Source: Nicotiana tabacum (lineage: Eukaryota; Streptophyta; Magnoliopsida; Solanales; Solanaceae). From it: a stretch of 64,000 nucleotides of DNA. Position numbers and translations under genes: made by a program. Positions 10,765 to 23,633 of the stretch are shown here, one piece after another. The DNA lies in assembly GCF_000715075.1 (NCBI RefSeq), contig NC_134087.1, positions 130,005,518-130,069,517 on the forward strand, read 5' to 3'. The first letter of the stretch is position 1. The number at the start of each line of letters is the position of its first letter. The notes under the pieces were generated by a model. The model saw only the letters and a list, made by a program, of their open reading frames with translations, did not search any database and was not told where the DNA came from.

Positions 10765-11664
10765 ATGGCAGAGTCCAAAGTTATTGATACACTCTAAAAC
10801 CAAAAGAGTTATGTTCGCTGAGGCTGGGAAAGAATGTATTGATTTCCTATTTCACATTCTGGCATTGCCAATAGGCAGTGTGATTAGGCTTCTCACAACC
10901 AAAGGGATGGTTGGCTTCTTGGGTAACTTGTACGAGAGCCTTGAGAATCTTGATAATATGTTCATTCAACCGAATCAGGAAAAGGACATCCTCCTGAAAC
11001 CAAAGTCAGCAGCCTATGTTACTTCAGGCCCTCTGTTGCTCGCTGATTCCCCTGTTATAAAACAGTTTTATAGGTGTTATAATAACCATAATTACACGAC
11101 TGATGATCCTCGAACACGTTGTCCTTCAGAAAATGTGGTAGCAACCGGTGGAGGCTTGGTAAAGGAAGTTGTCACGTACATGGTATTGGATGAACTTGTT
11201 GTGAAGCCAAAGTCCACTATCTCAAGCATCACTCTGCTGAATGAATTCAGTGTTAAGGATGTTGGGGTTCTTAAAGAAAAAGTTGTTACTCTTGGAATGG
11301 AGGAGGTATTTAAACTCGTATTTCTATCTTCATAACTTAAATATGATTCTCAATATGTAAATTTGATCTTTATCATTTTCATTCCATATAAATTTTATAA
11401 ACACTATATTTATCTTCTGATCAATCTAAACTTCATTTGGATTCCATTAGTGATGTTGATTTGGAATATCACAAGTTGATTTATCAAAGAGAGTTGCAAA
11501 ACTGAAATGAAATAGTATTGATTATCTGGGATCCTAGCTTTTTCTTCAACTGAAAATGGATTATTTCCTTGTTGTTTTGACAGGCTCTATTGCTGTTGAA
11601 GACTTCTCTGCAGTCAAAGAATGTCTTGACGAATGTTTTCATGGCCGATATTTTAAAATTTTAA
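10765..11664 (+). CDS. DUF674 family gene, copy 1 (two exons; N-terminal frame damaged)
   Basis: A plant-specific DUF674 protein; its molecular function is unknown. The family core KRVMFAEAGKECIDFLF...LLTTKGMVG.LGNLYESLENL is clear from 10784. Exon 1 ends ...TLGMEE at 11305. A GT-AG intron (11306-11583) follows, and exon 2 continues in frame as ALLLLKTSLQSK...VFMADILKF to the stop at 11664. An ATG at 10765 reads MAESK, the usual start of the family, but a small deletion just after it puts it out of frame with the core. The core frame itself opens only at an internal ATG (10811) or a TTG (10784). Compared with copy 2 it lacks a 39-bp in-frame segment containing a Trp and a Cys. It is therefore either a shortened functional gene or an early pseudogene. 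Confidence 0.75.
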
Positions 11665-12854
11665 GTAACTTTTGCTATTCCGGCAGATTGAGAATTGAAC
11701 TGAATTACATTCTTAGGTTACTCTGGAGGCTCCTTTTGCTGTACTCTTTTTTCATTGACTTTAGCTTGTTTGGTTTTCCATCTATGAAGTGGATCTGTTG
11801 CTTTCCTTATTAACTATGTTTGTCTTAACTAGTTTTTGCTTAGTCATGTACAATAGTTTCTTTTATTAAAGTGAAGTATCTAAATAAATAATTATGCATG
11901 AAAAAATAAACCACAAGTGATGGGCTAATAATGATCATTATAATCATTTAATCCTACGAAGATCAACAATCAGAGTATAATTAAATACACGTGAACTAAG
12001 ATAAGCATCACAATTAGCTAGACAACTATTGTATGTCGTTCCCCTTAACACATCCATAGACAGATGGCTATATATATAATTAGTGTGCATGTTGTAAGAA
12101 ATATTTCCCAAAAGATGAAGTTTCTAATTGAACTTATAAGACTAGTAATAAATCTTATATACATAATTAACCTAGGTCTACACCTCATATTAATTGGATC
12201 CTATCATCATTTGCTACGAAATGACATAAAGGGACTCAAGAATATAAAAGAAAAATATTTCCTCAAGACATCAACAGCAGCAACATATTCATGATTATGC
12301 GCTCCAATTTCTTTTCACATCTTCAATTACCATCGCCTTCTCTTCAATGTTTTTTCTTCCCATCCTTTATTAATTAGTTCTCTTCTTCTCCGTTTTAGAT
12401 AAATAGATTCCTTTACCCTTTGGCAATAATGTGCAATTTGTCATGCAAGAATCATTTTTTTCTACCGCATTAAACTAAAATTTTAAACTCAAGTCCTCAT
12501 TCCCCATGAACACAAAAAAAACTTAGTTTTCTTGATTCAGAATTAACAGGGCAACTACTTATTAAACCGGTAACAAAAAAAAGTAATAAGATAATTTCTA
12601 GAAAACCTAGAGAGATTAATATATCTGAAGGTTAATAGATGAATTGCAAAAACATATTCAGCAATATGCATATATATATGAAAAGAAGTTCATCTGAACA
12701 AGTAAACAAAAAGAAAAAATCAGTTGGATACTTGGAAATAGAAAGTCATACTTGGCAAATGACACGAATACTGTTTAAGGGTATGAAATAAAAAAGAGTT
12801 TATGTACATCGTTGTAAAAGAGAAATAATAAAGCTTAAAGACTTAAGTATAAAA
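11665..12854. other. AT-rich intergenic stretch, nothing identified
   Basis: No ORF of substance, repeat boundary or RNA gene is recognised. It begins as the 3' flank of DUF674 copy 1 and ends where a 5'-truncated Copia gag begins. Confidence 0.4.
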
Positions 12855-12876
12855 GAATTAGTTTTTTATTGCCTTA

Positions 12877-13521
12877 ATGCCCTGCCCTGGGTGTGGCTGT
12901 GAGCAGTCGAAAAAATATGCTGAACACTTTGAATCTCATAGGCTCTTGCAGTTTCTTATGGGACTAAACGAGTCATATGCCCAGTCCAGTAATCAGATTA
13001 TGATGATGTCTCCCACTTCTACCATAAACAAAGCCTATGCTATGATTATCTCTGAGGAAAGTAGACGATCATTAACAACCTCTTCACATACTGTTGACAA
13101 CCAAGAGAACACAACCTTGTTGAGTAGTGGCAACAATGGAGCTTACAATCCTAGCAGCATAGCCTTGTTTACCAGTAAAGGAGGTCCTAATTCAATGAAC
13201 AACTTTAGGACAAGAAAGAATACTGTGTACTGTTACTATTGTAATTACAAAGGTCACACCAGAGAGACTTGCTACAAGCTAAATGGTTATCCATCAGTCT
13301 TCAAGCCAAAAAATAAGTACAATCCTGCAGGGAACTTTGCAAAAGGCGATCAAGGTGTGCATACAGGGAGCACAGTTAAAGCTTCAAACCCTGGGCCAAC
13401 AGGAGAAAACTTTGGGGGTACCACAACTAATTTTGCAGGAAGCACCTCAGCTAATGGAAAAGCAACTTATAGTCAGAATCAGATTAGCTCAGTGGGAGTA
13501 CCTCACTTCACTCCAGAATAA
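12877..13521 (+). pseudogene. Copia gag fragment with zinc knuckle
   Basis: It begins within gag (RLLQFLMGLNESYAQSSNQI...) and continues to a CCHC knuckle, CYYCNYKGHTRETC, at about residues 114-127. The rest is a Gly/Ser/Asn-rich linker. The normal gag N terminus is absent; the ATG at 12877 is incidental. A stop at 13519 separates it from the protease frame. Confidence 0.8.
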
Positions 13522-13575
13522 TACTCACAGATTCTGCAGCTCCTAGGAAAGGGAAGTGAGAGCAATGAAGCAGCT

Positions 13576-13800
13576 ATGGCAACAGGTATGGACAATAATG
13601 TTATTGATGTCACTGATGAGGCTGTTAGATTCACTAAATGGATAGTAGACTCAGGAGCCTCTAATCATATGGTTAGAAGTTTGAATTCCTTGATTGATTC
13701 CAAACCTTGTGATAATTTCAGAGAAGGAAAAGTACTTCTACCAACTGGAAGTCTAGCTACAGTTAAACACATAGGAACTGTCTATATCTTCCCAGGATAG
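13576..13800 (+). pseudogene. Copia protease fragment
   Basis: It reads KWIVDSGASNHMVRS, with the DSGA catalytic motif of a retroviral-type aspartic protease at about residues 23-26. It stops at 13798-13800 just before the region that should join to integrase. Confidence 0.8.
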
Positions 13801-14480
13801 ATGATAACTAATGTCATGCATATCTCAGAGTTCAAGTACAATCTACTGTCCATATCAAAGATAACAAAAGAGTAAAAGTGTTTAGTCTGTTTCTTTCCTA
13901 ATTTCTGTATTTTTAGTATCTATTCAGTGGCAAGGTGAAGGGGATTTGTAAGGAAGATAGTGGACTGTATGTGCTCACTTCTACAGTAGACTGTAGGTTG
14001 TGGATAGTTCAAGAAGGACACTTCAACATCACTTGTTGTAAATACAATAAAGGAGAAGGATCGTAGAATAAATGTACCCTTGTGTCATAAGAGACTAGGC
14101 CATATTCCAATTGATGTTCTAAAGAAGTTACTTGTGTTTTAGACTATTGATAGTGCAAATTCTGATAAACATTGTACAGTATGCTCATTGGCTAAACGAA
14201 CAAGCTATCATTTCCTTTGGGTACTACTATTTCTACTAGTTGCTTTCATACAGACCATGATGATATTTGGGGGCCATACAGAGTGCCTACTCATGATGGA
14301 AAAAAGTATTTTTTAACTCTAGTAGATGATCACTCCAGGTATACCTGGATTTTTTTCTTACCTTCCAAAGCTGAAGTCATTGTTGCACTCAGAAATTTCA
14401 TTCTTATGGTTAAGAATGTATATTTCTCCACAATAAAAGTTCTTGAAATTGTGATGACACTGAAGGTCATCTATTATTTT
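13801..14480 (+). pseudogene. Copia GAG-pre-integrase and integrase N-terminal half
   Basis: Interrupted frames give LCHKRLGHIPIDVLKKL and CTVCSLAKRT (the HHCC-type integrase zinc region). An open stretch at 14217-14510 gives HDDIWGPYRVPTHDGKKYF and LVDDHSRYTWIFFLPSK, the start of the catalytic core with its acidic residues. The integrase reading is lost at the insertion beginning 14486. Confidence 0.75.
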
Positions 14481-15169
14481 AGAAGTCAAAACTGTATTCC
14501 TAGACCTTGAAAACCTCTTTTGTTCTCATCTCGATTTACGTGCGCAGTCCGGGCACGTTTCTGGAAAGCTTTTATGTGAAGTTTTAGGAAAATAATGAAA
14601 TTGGAATTTAAAATGGGTTAAAGTTGACTTTGGTCAACATTCTTGGTAAATGGACTCGGACCCGCGATTTGATGGTCCCGTAGGGTCCGTAGTAAAATAT
14701 GGGACTTGGTCTATGCCCGGAATCGAATTCCGAGGTACCAAGCCCGAGAAAAGAATTTTTAAAGAAAATTATTTGCTAGAAAATATAAAGGCTTTTTGAA
14801 ATGAAATGATGCGTTTTCTTGATGGTATCGGGCCCGTATTTTGGTTTCAGAGTCTGGTACAGGTTTTAAATAATAATTAAGACGAATCTGTGAAATTTGA
14901 TAAGAATCGGAATTGGTTTGGTATAAATCGGACTTATAGTTGAGAAAATGGAAATTTCAATGTTCTTGAGTGATTTCATGAATTTGAGGTTAAATTCATA
15001 GTTGTCGATGTTATTTTGATGATTTGATCGCACGAGCAAGTCTATACGATATTTTTAGACTTGCGTGCATGCTCGGTTTGGATCCTCGAAGGCTCGGATG
15101 AGTGTTGGATAGGCTATGGGGTGAATTGGACTTAGGAAGTTTCAGATTTTTTATCTGGTATGTGTTGCA

Positions 15170-15465
15170 GGCTCTGATCTCGCAATTGTGAGGTCAGATG
15201 TCGCAATTGCGAGCCTATCAGGCCTGGGAATTGCGAGGACTTCATCGCAATTGTGAGGAAGTCTGGCCATCCTTTGATCGCATTTGCGATCTTCCCCTTC
15301 GCATTTGAGAAGTCATCAGGGGAGGTTAGTCATTGCAATTGCGACTAATTGTTCGCAATTGCGAAGAGAACAGGGAAGGCCTACCTTCGCGTTTGTGAAG
15401 CCTGGGCAGCATTTGCGAGTTCGCATTTGCGAACCTGTTATCGCAAATGCGATAACTGCGCCTGT
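15170..15465. repeat. Reiterated CGCAATTGCGA-type palindromes in the solo LTR
   Basis: The word TCGCAATTGCGA and near variants (CGCATTTGCGA, CGCAATTGTGAGG) recur about a dozen times at irregular spacing. Each is self-complementary or nearly so. I recall the same pattern in LTRs of this Solanaceae gypsy family. Confidence 0.8.
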
Positions 15466-16399
15466 GTAATTCCAACTTAGACGGAATTTTCTTCATTTTT
15501 CAAACTCCCTCAAACCCTAAGCTCTCTTGGGCGATTTTCTAAAGAAAGTTTCTTCCCCAAATAATAGGTAAAAAACTTCTAACTTATTTTCTTCAATCTA
15601 TAACATCTTTTTACATGATTTCAATTTAAAATTAAGGGTTTTTCATGAAAAATTGGGTGTTTTTGGGTAGAAGTTAGGATTTTCAAATTTTGGGGATTTA
15701 GACCTCGATCTGAAGTCCGATTTCAAAACTAATTTACATATTTGAGTTTGTGAGTGAATGGGTGATCGGGTTTTAGTTCGAACTTCGGGTTTTGACTAAG
15801 CGGGCCCGGGGTTGATTTTTGACTTTTTGGAGAAATCATTAGAAAACCTATTTTCATGCATTAGAATTGGTATATTTAGCATTTATTGATATCGTTAAGT
15901 AAATTGTGACTAGATACAAGTGGATTGGAAGTGGAACCGAGAGGTAAAGCGGTAGTAGAGGCTTAATCTTGTTCGTGGAATCGAGGTAAGTGTTTGGCCT
16001 AACCTTAGCTTGAGAGAATAGGAGTTGTGGTCTATTTGTTATGTGTTTGTATCGAGTACGACGTATAGTTGTGTGACGAGTACCTATATGTTGGTGTCAA
16101 GCATGCCCGTGAGTCTTATATCATGATTGTTGTGACTCCATTATGTATCGATCATGCTCAAATTGATGATTATAAATGTTGAACAAAGCTTATGAAAGTT
16201 CCTGGTAATTGATTATTGTTGAGTATTGGCTCAAGTTGAGTTTCATTATGTGAAGTAATTGTTGAAAACGAGATTGGTTATAGTTGAATCCCTTGTCGGG
16301 ATATCATTATTGATATTGTTGATTCCCTTGCCGGGATATTATTGTTGATATTGTTGCTTCCCTTGTCAAGATGAATTGTTTTTATTATTTGGGTGAGGA

Positions 16400-16690
16400 A
16401 AAGTGTAAAGCACGAAGGATGATGCCGTGCATGATATGGTGAATGAGTGTAATGCACGAAGGGTGATACCGTACCGATATGATGAGTGTTAATGTACGAA
16501 GGATAATGTCGTGCCATGATTTGAGAGTTAATACACGAAGGAAGATGACGTGCCGATATTGTGAGAAATAATGCACGAAGGGTGATGTCGTGCCATGATT
16601 ATGTGAGGTAATGCACGAAGGGTGATGTCGTGTCGTATCCTATGGTGAGGATGAGAGTAAAAGCACGAAGGGTGATGTCGTGCACGTGTT
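16400..16690. repeat. Tandem GCACGAAGGGTGATG repeat in the solo LTR
   Basis: About seven units of 40-50 bp share GCACGAAGG(G/A)TGATGNCGTGC. The GCAC...GTGC ends of each unit can pair, so each unit is a potential small hairpin. Short minus-strand ORFs over it are by-products of the periodicity. Confidence 0.85.
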
Positions 16691-17374
16691 ACTGCTTCCT
16701 TATTCCTGTTGATATTGGCATGATGTTCATTATGCTTCGTTATAAATGCTTCTTTATTGGCTCATTGTTAGAACCTGTTAATCCCCGTAGCATGTCCCCT
16801 TCCCACTTTATCCTGTTGATTCATGTTATTATGATTCTGTTTGTATATGATTTAACTATACAGGTTTATTTGGCTGGTGTGTCCTAGCCTCGTCATTACT
16901 TCGCCGAGGTTAGGCTTGACACTTACCAATACATGGGGTCGGTTGTACTGATACTACACTCTGCACTCTTTTGTGTAGATTTCGGTACTTGACCCAGTGA
17001 GTAGCTGAGGTAGCTGCCTTCAGTCCAAGGGGACCAGGGTAGATCTGCTGGCGTTCGTAGAGCCTGAAGTCCCCCTTCCTTGTTTGTTGTCTCTTTTCTT
17101 TCCGAGAACAGTCGTATTTCCTTTTCAGACCAGTATTTGTAGTAAATTCGTAGATGTTCGTGAAGTTGTGACACGAGATTTGTGTGTAGACTGGTAGTGG
17201 TTTATGTGATCATGTTATAACTCTTCCGCATTTATAGTCTGTTTAACTTTAGTTTTTGGCTTATAACTATTTGGGTTGAATGTTGAATGTGTAGAACTTT
17301 AATAGTTGGCTTGCCTAGCTTTCACGAGTAGGCGCCATCACAACTCCTAAAGGTGGAAAATCCGGGTCGTGACA

Positions 17375-17870
17375 AGAAGTGACAATGGTGTGAGCTTTTT
17401 AACTCTCAGATGACAGACCTCTTATAGAATCTAGGCATAGTTCATCAGAGTTCATGCACCTACACTCCACAACAAAATGGAATTGCAGAAAGAAGGCACA
17501 GACACATCCTTAATGTAGCTAGGGCCTTGAGGTTTCAAGCAGCTATTCCACTCTGATTTTGGGGAGAGCGTGTACTCATTGCAATATATCTTATCAACAC
17601 GCTGCCTACATCAGCTCTCAAGGACAAATCTAAGACTCCTTTTAAAGTATTGCACAATAAACCTCCCAGCTTAGATCATCTACGAGTGTTTGGGTGCTTA
17701 GGCTATGTTACTGATCTGAGGAAGGCAAATAAATTCTCGCCTAGAGCCGTCCCAGTTGTATTTCTTGGTTATTCTATAACATAGAAAGGGTATAAGATAT
17801 ATACTATTCACTCTAGAAGCTTCTTAGTTAGTAGAGATATGGTATTCAAGGAAGATGTTTTTCCTTTTCA
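17375..17870 (+). pseudogene. Copia integrase C-terminal half
   Basis: The frame reads RSDNGVSF, then [18 protein letters not shown] and FGCLGYVTDLRKANKF, typical of the end of a Copia integrase catalytic core and the following domain. Two or more stops interrupt it. Confidence 0.8.
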
Positions 17871-19107
17871 ATACTTAGATACCCTGGTTACATCTTTGTT
17901 TCCTATACTGGATCTATCTACTCTTCCTAGTCCAGAGTACAGGCGAGATATCCCTACTCCAGCTACATCTCCTGCATATTCTACCATAGTAACTGATGAA
18001 GCGACTATAGCACCCTCAAATATGCATGTTTCTTTTGATGGAAGTTCACCAGTTCCATCTATGGATGCAATGCCCAATGGAACTGAGCACAATGCTCCCA
18101 TACAGACTGCATCTGACACAGGAAGAAAGTTAGTCAGAGTAAGCAGACCACCTATTTGGCTGAAAGATTATGTTACTCAAGGCAAAGGGAGTGTCAACTG
18201 TTGTTATCCTATGTCCAACTATGTGAGCTATGACCATCTCTCTGCTTCATTCAATACTGCTCTAGCAGATTACTCCTCTATTGAGGAACCTAAAACCTAT
18301 CTTGAAACATTCAAAAATCCCAACTGGATTGCAGCCATGGAATCTAAGATTGCAGTATTAGAAGAAAACAAGACATGGAGTATTGTTGATCTACCTGCTA
18401 GCAAGGTTCCAATTGGCTGTAAATGGTTGTTCAAGGTCAAGTACACAGCCTCAGGAATAGTAAAGAGATACAAAGCCAGGCTTGTGGCTAAGGGTTACAG
18501 TCAATAAGAGGGCCTAGATTACACTGAAACATTTTCACCTGTGGCAAAAAATGGTGATTGTTAGGTATGTGATTGTTGTTGCTGCTGCTAAACACTAGCC
18601 TATATTCCAAATGGATGTACACAATGCATTCCTACAAGGAAATCTTCTAAAAGAGGTCTATATGAATATCCCTCAGGGGTTTGCTAGCCAGGTAGGGTAT
18701 CATAGAGTCTGTAAACTACATAAGTCTCTATATAGACTTAAGCATGCTCCAAGACAATAGAATAAGAAGTTGACTGATGCACTACTGAAACTAGGTTTTA
18801 CTCAAAGTCATTTTGACTATTCCTTATTCACAAAGCACATACTAAGGAGTTGGTTATCGTGCTATTGTATGTAGATGATCTCCTTCTAACTGGAAGCTAT
18901 AATAATTTGATTCTAAAGACAAGGAGTGACCTAAAGCTGAAGTTCAAAATAAAGGACTTGGGAGAGCTTAAGTTCTTCCTTGACATAGAATTTTCCAGAT
19001 CAGACAAAGGGATTGTCATGAGCCAAAGAAAGTATGTCCTAGAACTAATTTCAGAAATGGGACTCAGAGGTGCTAAGCATGCTGGTGCATGCACCATCGT
19101 AAACTAA
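17839..19107 (+). pseudogene. Copia reverse transcriptase, broken
   Basis: An open stretch to 18504 ends ENKTWSIVDLP...IGCKWLFKVKY...YKARLVAKGYSQ, then a TAA replaces the next codon. Further pieces give [22 protein letters not shown] and, at 18850-19107, LLYVDDLLLTG with the catalytic YVDD box and FKIKDLGELKFFLDIE. At least three stops or frameshifts are present. The RT to RNase H connection is cut at 19336. Confidence 0.85.
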
Positions 19108-19335
19108 TGTGAAGTTGACCTCTATTGAGTATGATTCATTTGTCAAAAATAATGAAGCTATTGAGGACAAGTTACTCACTGATGCAAGTTCATACCAAAG
19201 GCTTATTGGCATATTACAGCATTTGACAATGACTAGAGTTGATATTGCCTTTGTAGTGCAAGTGCTAGTTTATGTACAAGCCTAAGCCGTCACACAAGGA
19301 AGCTGCTCTAAGGGTAGTAAGGTATATTAAAGTTG

Positions 19336-22300
19336 TGTGAGCGAGTAATTTTTGTCTCACCGAAAATACTCCTACAAAAATCAATAAATAGATTTTTTTC
19401 CTAATTGTTTTTAATTTTTTATAGAATTTTTAGGAATATTTGTTAATTCTTTGCATGTAGTCGCATTTTTGTGCACTTTTATAAATATAAAATCATGAAA
19501 AATACCAAAAATATTTAATTCTTCATTGCATAGAATTTTAGGTCTTAATTGCATCAGTTAATTGTATTATTAAACAAAAATCAACAAAAAATACCATGGT
19601 CCTTCTATATTTTTAGTTTTTAGTCTTAATTTGTTAATTTCCTTGTAAGTAGTTTAAATTAATTAATTGTTCAAATGTTAGAAATAGTTAATTAGTTTTA
19701 TTTTACAAATTAGATTTTTAATTTAGGACTTAATCTAGGTTGTTTAATTAATTATTTTAGGGCTTTTAAAACAAAAGAAAAGAAAGAAGGAAAAAAGGAA
19801 AATAAAGAAAAAGAGAAGAATACCTTTTCAGTTTTAAATCAAATTAGGCCAGGTCCCTTTGGCCCAATTCTTCTCCATCCGCCCAAGCCCCAAAAAACCC
19901 TGCCCGATCTGGTCCACACCCCAACCATACGACCCCGTTTTGTAGACAGTGGATCTAAGCCGTTTAAAATCTTTAGTCCAACGGCTCCAAACTGATCTCT
20001 CAAAATCCCATTTAACTGTCATAACACCCCCCTCCCCCCCCAAACCAAGAGACCTTCCCCTTTCACCATCTTCATCACCTCTCTGAGCTTCCGCCAACAG
20101 GCGCTGCCGGAAATCACCCACAGCGGCAGCCAGTCACGAAATCACCCCAATCTTTACCACATAGTCCCCACACCTCCCTCCTCACTAGTATCTCACTAAT
20201 TTTTCCAAAATCCCCACCCATCTTCTCCAATTTCGGATATAAGAAAGTCAGAAAAAACCTAAATTTGATTTTTATGGAAATTTCAAGAACGTTTTGGGTC
20301 AAACTTACATCTTACATGAGTTGATTGCTCTTGACACGAGCAATCGATTCATGATAGTTTGGTTCATTTTGAAAGTCACCGGATGGTATTCCCATGGCAA
20401 TGACCGCCAAAGTTTCATCGCCTTCATCGTTCGTCGATATTCATTTCTGGACAAAATCAGTATACCCCTCCTCTCTTGTTCCTTTGTTTCTTTTTCTTTT
20501 TCTGTTTTGAAATTATCAGTTAATGTTTTAATTTCTTATTTATTTTGTTTAATTGATTCCATTGTCTAGCTAATTGCGGGATCGTTACTTTAATCGCATA
20601 TGTTTAGGCTAATCAAATTAGTTCGGTGATTTAGTTAGGTTTAACTAGTAGTTTTGTTTCTGTTCTGTTTGGTCTTTGATTTGGTTTTAATTGTTTGTTT
20701 GTTAATGTTGAGTATCAATTGGAATTAAATGGTTGAAAGAGTAATAATAGAAACTTTAAGGGAGTTAATTGGAAGCTAAAATCAAGAAATCTAAGGCAGT
20801 AATACATAAAATTGCTAAATGAGGGATTAAAGTGCAATAAATTAATTAAGTTAAATCAGATTTTTGGAAAAAAAGTTGAATTTTCAGAAGTTTAAAAGAG
20901 TTAAAATGAAAAGAAACTTCTAGAAAGGGACAGCTGTCCCAATATTGTTTAGATAAGATGCAAAATTTAAGTACATCTATCCGTACAAAAGATGTCATTT
21001 ACCTGAATTTAAGGAAAGCTGGCAGATTCTTTTGTACCTGATTTTATTCCATCATAAGGTTTTCACATATTCTATATAAGGAGGGCACTTGCTGAATTTT
21101 CGGACAGACTTGACACACGATTTACACAAGAAAAACCCTGAGAAATTCAGAGATTGGTTTCTCCATTTTCATTGTGAGTCTTTTATTCTTCTGGGTTTGA
21201 AAGCTAGAAAGAGAAAACAGAAAACAAAGAAAAATAGAGATTTTCGGACTGCTTTTCTTCTCCATATTTTACTGGTTTTCTCCATGTTGCTGGGATTTTT
21301 GGATTGAGGTGTGAAGCTGTTGTATTGGATTTTCTGATGCTGTATTTTTGCTGTTGCTTCTTCCCAGTTTTCAGAGATCTATTTTCTTTTTTATTGTCTA
21401 TTCTGCTGATAAAGGTACACATCTATGAACTCACATGTTTGAATTGGGCATAATCAAGTGTTCTTCTGTGATTTTTCAGGCATTTATGGTGTCTTTAGTG
21501 ATGTGGTGTTTTAGATTTCACGTGAAAGGTTGTAAATGTTTAAGTGAATGAAATTGAAATCTGCTTGACCTTATTATTTTATTATTGCCCTTCAACTTCT
21601 CTAAAGCATATGCTATCTCTGTTAGGTCATGTTCTAATATCCCAGACTATTTTGAGCATGAATTCTAGTTCAAATATGTTCCTAATGTTGTACTAAGTAA
21701 TGTTGGTAGTAAAATCGTGACAGGAAAAGGTTATTGCTGCAATAAACATGGTTGTAATTTATAGAGGTGACTACTAAGTTGGCTAAATCGGTGAAGCCAA
21801 ACTCGGCCATCAGAGGTGTTTGAAATCATTGCATATTTTTCTCGATTGAATTTTTTTGATGTTTGGGACTGTAATATGAAACTTTGACATGTAATTGTAA
21901 TTGAAATGATTTATGAAGTTAAATGTTAGAGTAAAGATTTGATTGCAAAGTACAAATGCAATGGCAATGACTCCAGTCGATTATTTTTCTGTTGTATGTT
22001 AAAAAAAATGTTCAACAATTAGTGTTAGAAATGTTAATAATTGTGCAGTCTGGCCTAATTATGGGCCTGAAATTCAAAAGGACCTAGAGCCCAATATTGA
22101 GGCTCACTTTCTCAAGACAGCTCATTTCGTTGTTGGGCTCAATGGGAATCCCAAGCACCTCATAGTTTGGGGCTTAATTTGCGTGAAGCACGACTGGGCC
22201 CAGGAATCAGCACATTCAAGGACCATAATGAGTTTATGCTCACCTAAAAATCGGATAATTGACTAAATAAGCGAACCTCTTTAATATTAACTTGTTGCAA

Positions 22301-23106
22301 CCAATGTTTAGCCTATCTAATTGTGTTCCACATTTGTTTATCTCGTGACAGTCCAAATACATGAGCTTTAACCGAATTCTCATTCGGGAACCAAAAACAG
22401 AATCACAGCAAGCTTTTGAAATAATTCAAGCGTACTTCATCATGTAGGCCAAATCAATTGTGGACTCCAACAGTTCTTCACCATATCATGTGACCTCCAA
22501 TAATCTCAAATAGGTTTAGGGAAATTAATTCAACTGTGAACTTTCCTAGAATGACTAATTTACTATCGTGGTTATGTACACGTTCGCGTGACATAATTAC
22601 GATTTCTAAAATTAAATCAAGGTTGCGCGACCAAATAATTATAAATTAATAAAGCGTAATTAATTGTGTATACGTACGCGTGATATGGTTTTAGCACCCC
22701 AAATAAAGCGGACTTACACACATGTAGTCCGTTTCAAAGATTAAATCCATAAACGTCATAATTTAAAAGCGGTAAAAGGTTAAATACACATAGGTTCTCA
22801 AATATGTAATTAAACAATTTAATTAGTCCAGATATGATTAAAGCGGTCGTGCTAAAATCACGGAATCCGGGAGTGCCTAACATCTTCTCCCGGGTTAACA
22901 AAATTCCTTACCCGATTTTCTGGTTTCGCGAACTTTTAAAACAGAGTCAAAATTTCCTCGATTTGGGATTTAAAATAAACCGGTGACTTGGAATTCCATA
23001 TAATTATCCCAAATGGAGACTCTAAATCAAATAAATAATCTCATTTCGATTAATGTCACTTTAATTGGAAAAACTCCTTATCCCTCGAGAAAAAGGAGGC
23101 GTGACA
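19336..23106 (+). mobile_element. Solo LTR of an Ogre-like element (3,771 bp)
   Basis: It begins TGTGAGCGAGTAATTTTTG and ends AAAAAGGAGGCGTGACA, the same termini as the other Ogre-like LTRs here but on the plus strand. The flanks are AGTTG (19331-19335) and AGCTG (23107-23111), a 5-bp duplication with one C-to-T change. Copia homology is continuous across the join (...YIKAAPGLGL). A TATATAAG box lies at 21073-21080 and the palindrome GGGACAGCTGTCCC at about 20928-20941. The length is close to the 3,948-bp LTR at the left edge. No internal region is present. Confidence 0.85.
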
Positions 23107-23630
23107 AGCTGCACCTGGACTTGGCCTTCTAATGTCAGCTCAAGGATCAGACACACTACAAGCCTTATGTGACTCAGATTGGGGAGGATGTTTACAAACT
23201 AGGAGGTCTGTTACTGGCTATCTAGTGAAGTTTGGCAATGCTATAGTGTCCTGGAAATCCAAGAAGCAAGACACTATTGCTAAAAGTTGAAGCAGAATTT
23301 AGAAGCATGACTTCAACTGTTGCAGAAATAACCTGGCTAACTGGTTTGTATAAAGAAATAGGAGTAACTGTGCAATAGCCTATAGATCTCTAATGTGATA
23401 GCAAAGCAGCCATTTAGATTGCAGTCAATCCTATATTCCATGAAAGGACAAATCGACATTGACTGTCATTTTGTCTGGGAGAAAATAGTTCAAGGAATTT
23501 TAAACACATCATGTGTCTACCAAAGAGCAGCAGGCTGATCTTCTGACTAAAAGCTTAGGGAAACTACAACATGACTATCTTGTATCCAAGCTGGGGTTGA
23601 AAAACAAATTTCAACCATCAGCTTGAGGGA
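23107..23630 (+). pseudogene. Copia RNase H, broken
   Basis: It reads APGLGLLMSAQGSDTLQALC followed by DSDWGGCLQTRRSVTGY and VSWKSKKQ, then stops. The terminal block STKEQQADLLTKSLGK is in a second frame. This order is diagnostic of Copia RNase H and the pol C terminus. Confidence 0.8.
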
Positions 23631-23633
23631 GGG

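Larger units (their letters stand above)
14486..17374 (-). mobile_element. Solo LTR of a chromovirus-like Ty3-gypsy element (2,889 bp)
   Basis: On the minus strand it starts TGTCACGACCCGGATTTTCC at 17374. It is flanked by the 5-bp duplication AGAAG (14481-14485 and 17375-17379), and Copia integrase resumes at once on the right (RSDNGVSF). The left terminus reads TC instead of TG on the plus strand, one substitution from canonical. No gag-pol, PBS or PPT is present, so it is a solo LTR left by LTR-LTR recombination. Two internal tandem-repeat zones are listed separately. Confidence 0.75.

Noticed and set aside
14486..17374. Complete gypsy element
   Set aside because: At 2.9 kb with no PBS, PPT or pol text it fits a solo LTR flanked by one target duplication.
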